Shown: one piece after another, positions 24,258-33,600 of the stretch
Layout: each line of letters begins with the position of its first letter
Numbering within the stretch: the stretch's first letter is position 1
Assembly (NCBI GenBank): GCA_037381085.1
Contig: JARRRD010000004.1
Coordinates: 9,805-73,804, forward strand
Direction of reading: 5' to 3'
DNA from: JARRRD01 sp037381085
GTDB lineage: Bacteria > Nitrospirota > Thermodesulfovibrionia > Thermodesulfovibrionales > UBA6898
DNA length: 64,000 bases
The notes under the pieces: generated by a model
Seen by the model: only the letters and a program-made list of their open reading frames with translations
The model's database searches: none
Told to the model about the DNA's origin: nothing
Position numbers and translations under genes: made by a program

Positions 24258-25790
24258 ATGCTTTCGAACATATTGAGCGCAAGCGTTATAGGCATTGAGG
24301 CCCACAAGGTGGAGGTTGAGGTTGACATCTCTTCGCGGGGGCTGCCTCACTTCTCGATGGTGGGACTCCCCGATGCGGCGGTGAAGGAAAGCCGCGACAG
24401 GGTAAGGGCCGCCCTGAAGAATATCGGCTTCAACTTTCCTCTCAAGCAGATAACCGTCAATCTCGCCCCGGCGGACCTTAAGAAGGAAGGCTCCGCCTTC
24501 GACCTGCCGATAGCCGTGGGTATCATTGCATCCGAAGGCCTCATAGAACCCGAGGCGCTTCAGGGCTACCTCTTCACGGGCGAACTGTCCCTCGACGGGA
24601 GGATAAAACCGGTCAGGGGGGCCCTCTCCATGGCGCTCATGGTCAGGGATGCAAAACTGCGGGGCTTCATATTGCCTTTCGAAAACGCCCCCGAAGCCGC
24701 CGTAGTGGAGGGTGCCCGTGTTTACGGACTGAAGAGCCTCCCCGACGTAGTGGATTTTCTGAAAGGGGTGGCGGCTCCCCCGCACTTTCAGGCCGACATA
24801 TCCGCAACAATGAAAAACTTTTCCGTCTACGAAGACGATTTTTCCGAGGTAAAGGGGCAGGAGCACGCAAAACGGGCCCTGGAAGTGGCTGCGGCCGGCG
24901 GACATAACGTCCTTCTCCTCGGTCCTCCCGGGTCCGGCAAGACCATGCTTTCGAAACGTCTGCCGACTATCCTGCCTAACATGACCTTCGATGAGGCCCT
25001 TGAGACGACACGGATTCACAGCATCGCAGGGGTACTGCGGGAAAACCGGCCCCTTCTTGCGACAAGGCCTTTCAGGGCTCCCCACCACACTATTTCCGAC
25101 GTGGCACTGATCGGAGGCGGTCAGGTCCCCAAACCGGGCGAGGTCAGTCTTGCACACCATGGCGTCCTTTTCCTCGACGAGATCCCCGAGTTCAAGAGAA
25201 ACGTCCTGGAGGTCCTCAGGCAGCCGCTCGAAAACGGCGAGGTGACGGTTTCCAGGGCAGTGGCCTCACTTACCTATCCCGCCTCTTTTATGCTGGTGAG
25301 CGCAATGAACCCATGCCCTTGCGGCTATTTTTCAGACCCTACACACCAGTGCACCTGTACACCAGGGCAGATCTACCGGTACAGGAGGAAGATCTCGGGA
25401 CCGCTGCTGGACAGGATAGATATCCACATAGAAGTCCCGGCCGTGCCATACAAGGAACTCTCGACGGATTACGCCGGGGAGAATTCCGGGGACATCCGCA
25501 GCAGGGTAATCAGGGCGAGAGAGGTCCAGCTACAGAGATTCAAGGGTGAGAAGATCTACGCAAACGGGCAGATGAAGACCCGTCACATAAAGAAATACTG
25601 CAAACTGAAAGACGACGCCCAGAGTCTCCTTGAGACAGCCATGCAGAAGCTCGGGTTGTCGGCAAGGGCTTATGCCAGGATACTTAAGCTCTCCCGGACA
25701 ATAGCAGACCTGGATTCGGCGGAGGACATACATTCGCACCATATATCAGAGGCAATCCAGTACAGGACGCTGGACAGGGGGCAGTTCTGA
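24258..25790 (+). CDS. yifB: YifB/ComM family Mg-chelatase-like AAA+ ATPase
   Basis: A 510-residue protein with a ribosomal-S5-like N-terminal domain (HFSMVGLPDAAVKESRDRVRAAL), an AAA+ core with Walker A GPPGSGKT near residue 221 and Walker B VLFLDEIPEF, a zinc-binding segment (NPCPCGY and QCTCTP) and the Mg-chelatase C-terminal domain. ComM of this family is a hexameric helicase for branch migration in natural transformation. It is a single gene here. Confidence 0.93.
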   Translation: MLSNILSASVIGIEAHKVEVEVDISSRGLPHFSMVGLPDAAVKESRDRVRAALKNIGFNFPLKQITVNLAPADLKKEGSAFDLPIAVGIIASEGLIEPEALQGYLFTGELSLDGRIKPVRGALSMALMVRDAKLRGFILPFENAPEAAVVEGARVYGLKSLPDVVDFLKGVAAPPHFQADISATMKNFSVYEDDFSEVKGQEHAKRALEVAAAGGHNVLLLGPPGSGKTMLSKRLPTILPNMTFDEALETTRIHSIAGVLRENRPLLATRPFRAPHHTISDVALIGGGQVPKPGEVSLAHHGVLFLDEIPEFKRNVLEVLRQPLENGEVTVSRAVASLTYPASFMLVSAMNPCPCGYFSDPTHQCTCTPGQIYRYRRKISGPLLDRIDIHIEVPAVPYKELSTDYAGENSGDIRSRVIRAREVQLQRFKGEKIYANGQMKTRHIKKYCKLKDDAQSLLETAMQKLGLSARAYARILKLSRTIADLDSAEDIHSHHISEAIQYRTLDRGQF

Positions 25791-25843
25791 AAGACAGGGC
25801 CTTCTGAATGCTCTGCCGCCCAACTGCCGGCCTGGAGAGAAGG

Positions 25844-25862
25844 ATTCCGGACAGGCCGGAAT
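25844..25862. repeat. REP-like palindrome
   Basis: ATTCCGG and CCGGAAT flank a 5-nt loop, followed by GACAG. The same CATTCCGG/GACAG theme is inside the element at 5088-5225, so this looks like a dispersed short palindrome between convergent genes. Confidence 0.5.
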
Positions 25863-25900
25863 GACAGATTATATGAATTCCCTGCAAAGGGACAAGCATA

Positions 25901-27508
25901 TTAATTCTTGACCAGCAACGTCGTCACTTCCGAAGAAGGAACCGGCCTGCCCACAATATATCCCTGGATCTCGTCGCACCCGTGTGCCCGCAGGAAAGTC
26001 AACTGCTCCTCGTTTTCAACCCCCTCCGCAACAACACCTAAACCCAGGCTGTGCGCTATCCCCATGATGGCTTTGATGATAGCCTCATCGCTCCTCTCCC
26101 TGCCGATATTCAATACGAAGGAGCGGTCTATCTTGAGGTAGTCAAGCGGGATCGTGCGCAAGTAATTAAGCGAAGAGTAACCCGTCCCAAAGTCATCAAT
26201 CGTTATAGTCACTCCCATTTCCTTGAGCATTCCCAAAACCTTCCAGGCGCCGTCAGGATCACGCATCACGGCACTCTCGGTGATCTCAAGCTCGAAATAA
26301 CGGGCTTCAAGCCCCGAATCCGCCAGCGCAGCCGACACGACCTCTACCAGGTCCTTCTGATCAAACTGCCGGCTGGACAGATTCACCGACATCACAAGCG
26401 GGTCATACCCGGCTTCCTGCCATTCCTTCGCCTGTATACAGGCATGCCTTAACGCCCACTTTCCAATGTCTATTATAAGACCCGACTCCTCGGCAATAGG
26501 GATAAACTGAGAGGGTTTGACCAAGTCTCCGTCGGCAGGTCTCCACCTCAAGAGAGCCTCCATCCCCACAATGCTGTTCTTCACCAGCGATTTCTTTGGC
26601 TGGTAAAACAAAAGCAGTTCATCGTTTTCAACGGCCTTGTGTAACTTGTGCTCCATCGTAAGGGCCTCCAGCGCCGCAAAATTCAACGCCGACGAGTAGT
26701 ACTGATAATTGTTCCTGCCCCTGGACTTTGCCTGATACATCGCCACGTCGGCATTCTTCAGGAGATCCTGGACGTTCTTGCCGTCATAAGGATAAAGCGC
26801 TATCCCGATACTTGCCGTTATGAAAATCTCCCTCCCCCGGATCACAAACGCACCGGCCAGATCATTCTGAATGCGCGCCGCCACTTTCCCCGCATCCTCA
26901 TTATGGGAAAGGTCGTGAAGCAGTACGGTAAATTCGTCCCCTCCCAACCGGGACAGCACACCGGGAGCTCCGCTGGTTTCGCTGCGGGAAATATAATCGG
27001 AACTTCTTGTAGAAACAAGCAGCCTCTCCGTTACAGCCCGCAGAAGTTCATCGCCTACTTCGTGACCGAGAGTATCGTTGACGCGCTTGAAATAGTCCAG
27101 GTCGATGAACAGGAGAGCCACCTCCGCATTCTTCTCCCGTTCGGCAGTCCTTATGGCCTGTCCAAGAACCTCCTTGAACATTGCCCTGTTAGGCAGACCT
27201 GTAAGGGTATCGTAATAAGCAAGGACCCGGAATTGCTCCTCCGTCTCCTCGCGACTCTTCAGGCTCTGCTTGAGCGTACTGATATGCGACACCAGGATTA
27301 TAATGAGTGCTACCACCAGAACGTCGACAACGAGAGCATCACCAAACCCCACGATCAGTACTTCATGAGAGATATGTCCCCACAGCATATAACTCTGGAT
27401 CGTCGAGAACACAAGGGTGAACAGCTCCGACAGCAAAACGGATATCCACAGCAGATGCCACGGACTGGTGTCCATCAATTTGTCGATAATCCTGTTCACC
27501 ATGTACAT
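25901..27508 (-). CDS. membrane GGDEF-EAL protein
   Basis: A 535-residue protein with two or three N-terminal membrane helices (LLWISVLLSELFTLVF, DVLVVALIIILVSHI), then a GGDEF domain from about residue 105 with intact LSRLGGDEFTV, and an EAL domain from about 290 with EALLRWRP, NLSSRQF, EITES and DDFGTGYSSL. Both active sites look complete, so it could make or break cyclic di-GMP. No RxxD inhibitory site is seen before GGDEF. The start is uncertain: ATG 27508 or 27502, neither with a good Shine-Dalgarno. It is divergent from the PilZ-headed megasynthase, 183 bp away, which suggests a shared signal. Confidence 0.88.
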   Translation of the reverse strand: MYMVNRIIDKLMDTSPWHLLWISVLLSELFTLVFSTIQSYMLWGHISHEVLIVGFGDALVVDVLVVALIIILVSHISTLKQSLKSREETEEQFRVLAYYDTLTGLPNRAMFKEVLGQAIRTAEREKNAEVALLFIDLDYFKRVNDTLGHEVGDELLRAVTERLLVSTRSSDYISRSETSGAPGVLSRLGGDEFTVLLHDLSHNEDAGKVAARIQNDLAGAFVIRGREIFITASIGIALYPYDGKNVQDLLKNADVAMYQAKSRGRNNYQYYSSALNFAALEALTMEHKLHKAVENDELLLFYQPKKSLVKNSIVGMEALLRWRPADGDLVKPSQFIPIAEESGLIIDIGKWALRHACIQAKEWQEAGYDPLVMSVNLSSRQFDQKDLVEVVSAALADSGLEARYFELEITESAVMRDPDGAWKVLGMLKEMGVTITIDDFGTGYSSLNYLRTIPLDYLKIDRSFVLNIGRERSDEAIIKAIMGIAHSLGLGVVAEGVENEEQLTFLRAHGCDEIQGYIVGRPVPSSEVTTLLVKN

Positions 27509-27691
27509 GAATAAATTGTAGACTGTGAGGCCTCGTTTGTATACTATCTTGCTTGCAAAATTTGGATAAATCCAGTCGTCTGAAGTCCCCCGAAGAACAA
27601 GCTGCTTTCCCGGGCCAAAAAATAATAACATAAATACATAGGAAGATTGATAAAATAAACCATACAGGCGGGAGGCACGGGAGGCACTTGC

Positions 27692-30600
27692 ATGGAAAAG
27701 AGAAACACAAGGAGAATACCTGTAAGCAGAGAAGTAACCCTGAGCAGGGAGGGAAATGTTTACAAGGGCTTTCTCTTCAGCATTTCTGAACAGGGTCTCC
27801 AACTCATAGTCCTGCAGGCCCGTGAACTCCGGAAGGACCGCCAGGTCCGGCCGTTCACCGTCACGCTGCCGATCTCTCCTTCAAAAACCATCGCCATGTC
27901 ATGCGTGGAAGTCTGGTCCGATGGCGACATCATGGGAGTCCACATACTGGACCCTTCAGCGGAGTACAAGGCATTCTATAAGCGGTCCTTCTTTAAAATC
28001 AAAAAAGAGATAACACATGACGCCATCGCTGTAATAGGCATGGGTTGCTACTATCCGGGCGCACCCACCCTCAAGGCCTTCTGGGAAAACATCCTCGCAC
28101 GCAGACGGGAGTTCCGCAAACTCCCCGACCATCGTTTGCCGCTGTCGGAATACTATGACGCCGATCCGGCCGTGCCTGACAAGACATACGCCGACCGCGC
28201 CTCCGTCATAGACGGTTTTACTTTCGACTGGATAAAAAGGGGGATACCGAAAACGGTGGTCGATTCTTCGGATATCGTACACTGGCTTGCCCTGGAAGTC
28301 GCCCTTCGGGCGCTCGAAGACGCCGGATATACGCGTCAGAGCACCCCGTGCGACCGCACGGGGGTCATACTCGGCAACACCCTTACGGGAGAGTACAGCC
28401 GCTCGCAGAACATGCGTCTGCGGTGGCCTTACGTCGGCAAGATCCTTAAGGTCGCGGCCATCGAAAAAGGGCTGCCCCGGAAGCTCACGGAGGACCTTCT
28501 TCAGACCATGGAGAAGTATTACAAGTCCGCTTTCGCCCCTGTGACCGAAGACACCCTGGCGGGCAACCTGTCGAACACGATCGCTGGAAGAATCTGCAAC
28601 TTCCTTGACCTTCATGGTGGAGGATATACGGTAGACGGCGCCTGCTCGTCATCTCTCATAGCGGTGGCCACTGCCGCAACAGCACTCTCAAACGGCACAC
28701 TGGACCTGGCTATAGCGGGCGGCATAGATATAAGCCTCGACACATTTGAACTCGTGGGATTCGCCAAGACGAACGCTCTCACGCGGGGAGACATGAGGGT
28801 CTATGACAGGGGGGCGAGCGGCTTCATACCGGGTGAAGGCGCGGGATTCGTGGTCCTCAAAAGACTCCAGGACGCCCATACGCACGGGAATGATGTGTAC
28901 GCCATACTTCGCGGATGGGGCATATCGTCGGACGGTAAAGGCGGCATGACCGCTCCCAAGGCCGAATCGCAGGCCCTGGCGATAAGGCGCGCTTACGGCA
29001 AAGCAGGCTACGACATCTCCAGCGTGGACTTCATCGAGGGCCACGGCACCGGAACCGCCGCAGGCGACAGGGCGGAGGTGGAAGGGATTGCAATGGCCAT
29101 GGATTCCATCGGTCCGCAGGACCGCCTCCGGAGGTGCGGGATAACATCCCTCAAGTCGCTGATCGGCCACACAAAGGCCGCTTCGGGCATAGGAGGTTTC
29201 ATTAAGGCTGTCATCGCCGTGAACAGGCGTATTATCCCCCCCACTGCGGGATGCTCTGAACCGAACGCCGTGTTCCAGGACAAGGCAAGAGGCCTGTTCC
29301 CGGTGCTGCGCGGCGAAATCAGGGACAGCGACCAGATCATGCGGGCAGGTGTCTCCGGCATGGGTTTCGGAGGGATAAACTGCCATGTAACCATCGAATC
29401 CGAAGGGCAGCCAACGAGGAGACTCGACACATCAATCGGTGAACGCGAGCTCCTGGCATCATACCAGGAGACCGAGGTCTTCGCCCTTTCCACACGGAAC
29501 CGGCAGGACATGCTGGAGAAAATAGACAAACTCAAGAAACTCGCCTACGGCATAAGCGCTTCCGAGCTTACCGATCTTTCGAGCCACCTCACACAAGGCG
29601 TAGACCCAGCCCATCATTTCCGCGTCGCCGTTGTAGCTCACTCTCCCGACAACCTCATCGACTGTCTGGGGCGCACACACCGCATCCTTGCTGACCACGA
29701 GTTCAAGGAAGAAACCGTAAAGACCGGCCCGCAGCAGGACATCTGGGTCGGCCACGGTCAAAAAACGCCGCGAATCGGCTTTCTCTTCCCGGGCCAGGGG
29801 TCACAGCAGCTTAACATGGGCAGGACCTTGACCGACAGGCACGCGTGGGCCAGAGACCTGGTCGCCCTGACAGACTTTTACCTTGTGGAACAGGGATACA
29901 GAAAAATCGTAGACTGCATATATACGGATACGGACAGGGCCCTGGATGTCAACCAGATCGAGGCTTGGAAGAAAACCCTCTCGAACTCCGAAATAGCGCA
30001 GCCGGCAATATGTTTGTGCTCGCTCTTGTGGATGCGTCACCTTGAGCATTTGGGCATCACCCCGCAGGCAGTCGGCGGACACAGCCTCGGTGAACTGAGC
30101 GCCTTCTATGCCGCCGGCGCGTTCTACGACATGGCTCTCCTGCGCTTCGCCGCATTTCGCGGCGGAATTACTGCGGCAAAGGTCCATGAAGCCGGCGCCA
30201 TGGCCAGCCTCGCCTGCGACCGCCAAAAGGCCCGGCAGATACTCGATAAAACAGACGGTTACGCCATTATAGCGAACATGAACTCTCCGGGACAGACGGT
30301 CATATCAGGCGAGACGAGGGCGATAGATGACGCAATGCATCTCGCCGCAGCCGGCGACATAAGGACTAAGCGGCTGCCGGTAGCAAACGCGTTCCACTCA
30401 CGCTTCATGACTGAAGCGGCTTCCACCCTTGCCGAAAGCGCACCTATCCCCGATACCTTCACGGCATCCAAGGTCCGTCTTTTCAGTTCCCTGGATGGAA
30501 GACAGGTGATTCCCGGAACAGACATCAGGCGGCACTTCGCCCGGCAACTTACGCATACAGTCGATTTCATTTCACTTGTAGAGAATATGGCGAAAGAGTG

Positions 30601-33600
30601 CGACATGTTAATCGAAGTCGGACCCGGACGGGTACTCTCCGACCTGGCACGTTCCATAACTTCCGGTAAAGATATCTTCTGCCTACCCGTCGAGGCCGTG
30701 GCAGGTGACGACCGGTCGCTGAACAGGGTGCTCGCCTGCCATTTCGTTCACGGCGGGGCGATCAAATGGCCTGCCCTGTTTCAGAGCCGTCTCGTACGGC
30801 CCTTCATACCGGCTTCCGAACGCGTCTTCATAGAAAATCCGTGCGAAAGACCGCTGCTGCCCGTTGACGCCGAACCGCTCGCGGCCGTCCGCTCCCGGAC
30901 ACAGGAGTTGCTGGAGCGGGCAGGTGACGGGCAACAGAGGGCAGGGCAACCGGACAAGGAAAGGCAACCGGGGGACGATTACGCCGAAACACCCCAAAAG
31001 CTTCTTGACATGGTTTCAAACGTGACGGGCTTCCCCGTTGATACCATATCGCTGGACAACCGGCTGCTGGACGACCTGAACCTCGATTCGATAAAGGCCG
31101 CTGAAATCGTGGCAAAGGCCGTGAAACTGTACCATGCTTCGGGCACTGTCGATCCCACGGGTTTTGCCAACAGCTCACTGAAAGAGATTTACGAACGCAT
31201 AGTGCTGGGAAAGAAGAAAGATGGCCCGGTCCCTCAGAGCCAACCAGGTGACGCCTGGGTGCGCGACTTCACGATAAAGTATGTGCCCCGGCCGCTCATC
31301 CCTGAAGTCCCCGGCGACCTGCGGCAGAAGAAAGTTCTCATAGTATCTGAACATACGCCGGAGGAATACCGTGACGCTCTCAGCGACCTGCTCAGCCGGA
31401 ACCGTCTGCTTGCCACATCTATAAATTACGACCGGCTGTCCGTAGATCCGCCGCACTCACTGGAAAATTACGACTACTTCCTTTTCATCCTTCCGGAGGG
31501 ACAAGACGCCGGCGGGCCCTTTACGGTCCGGCAGACCCGTGCAATGGCAGGCAGGATGCACAAGATCGCTTCAACCGTTGCCGCAATGGAGGCCCGCACC
31601 CCAAAACCGGCATACGCAGTGCTGCAGTTCGGAGACACGGATTTTTTTGCCTGCGACAGTGCGGCGGGCATCGGGGCAAAAGGCGCTACAGCGTTCCTCG
31701 CAAGCCTGCACCATGAAAGACCGGTCGAAAAGATACGCATCCTGCAGTTCAGCCGCAACTCTCTTTTTGCGATAGAAAAAGCGTTCGACGAACTCCGGTC
31801 CGGCGATGCCTTCGTCGCTGCAATGTACGACGACAATTTCGTCCGGCACATACCCGTCCTTTCTCCTGTCAGGCCGCAGGAGTTCGTCCCGAGGCCTATT
31901 ACATGGACAAGCCGCGACGTAGTCCTTGTAACGGGCGGCGCTAAAGGAATCACCGCGGCATGCGCGCTGGCCTTCGCCCTCAAGACAGGAGTCAGGCTCG
32001 CACTTGTCGGAAGCACCTCAAACGCGGAGAGCGACCCAGAGATCCGGGAGAGTCTGAGACGTTACGGCGAGAACAACATTCCACACCGTTATTACCCGTG
32101 CGACATCACCGACGAAAATGCTGTCGCATCACTGGTAGGGCGTATCGCCGGGGAACTCGGCCCCATAACCGGATTCGTCCACGGCGCCGCCATCAACAAG
32201 CCGCGCCGGTTCGACCAGGTCTCCCTGGAGGACGCCCACAGGGAAATCGGCCCCAAGGTCCTGGGTGCGATCAACATTCTTGACTCGCTCAAAGACAATC
32301 CGCCGAAACTGATCGTCGCCTTCGGCTCTATAATAGGAGTCACCGGGATGGGCGGGAATGCTTGGTACGGGTTTTCGAACGAGGTCCTCAACCTCCTGCT
32401 GCAGCAGTTCAGGAAACAAAAACCGGGCATAGAGATCATGACCTGCGCATTCAGCATATGGGCCGAGATCGGCATGGGCGCCAAAATGGGAAGCCTGGCG
32501 TTTCTGTCGAAGATGGGCATACAGGCTATACCGAGAGAAAAGGGCATAGACCACTTCATGCGGCTGGCCACCTCCACCGCGGGGACACCCCAGGTGGTCG
32601 TCGCCGGCAGACTGGGCTCGCTCGATATTATGCGCTCCCGGCCGCCTGCCCGGAGAACACGGTTCATCAGGGAAATCATTTTCTTTGAGTATGGCGTGGA
32701 ATTGGAGGCAAAGGCCGTCCTAACAACGGCGCACGACAAGTACCTGGACCATCACGTCTTCAGGGGCGTACGCCTGTTCCCGACGGTATTCGGTATTGAA
32801 GCAATGCACCAGGCGGCGACTGCGGTTGCAGGAGCAGAAAATGCGGGAACCGTCCTGATAAGAGACATAAGGCTCAGCTATCCCATTACGGTGGAGCCCG
32901 ATGGGCTGACGGAAATACGCATAAAGGCCCTTGTGCAGGACGCCGGTAGTGACGGCGCTTCGACAATAGTAAAGGCTGCCGTCGCAGCCGAACAGGCGGG
33001 GTTCACCAAAGATTGCTTTGAAGCGACTTTTGTCTTGAACAGCGGGCAGGCTCCCGGCCTTTTTCCCGGCGAGATAACCGGGGACGATCTCGACATCGAG
33101 CCCCGCGAGGACCTTTACGGCCACATGCTCTTCCAGGGGCCGAGCTTCCAGCGCATCAGCAGGATCATATCGATGACGGACGACCGATGCATTTTTGAGG
33201 CCTCCACGCAGCCCCCCGATGCCGACTTTGACCGGGACGTCCATCCCTTCACGGCCGGTGACCCCTATTTCAGGGACACGCTGCTGCAGTCGGTACAGAT
33301 CATTCTTCCGGACGTGGTAGCTCTTCCTGTTGAAATCGACAGATGGGAGATATACCCCAAACCGCAGGGCTTCGGCAAATACAGCGTGATCGTCCATATC
33401 CTCCAAAGGAACGATGATACCATCGTATCGGACGTGACGGCCGTAGACCCGAACGGGGTGATTGTCGAAAAGATACATGGATACGCGGTAAAAATAATAG
33501 AACGCAAGAAGGATGCTCCTGCTCTGAGTGATCTCTTGTCACCCGATCAGTGGGACGAAAAAATGGTAAACGGGCAAATCGCACGGCTTTGCATGGAGGC

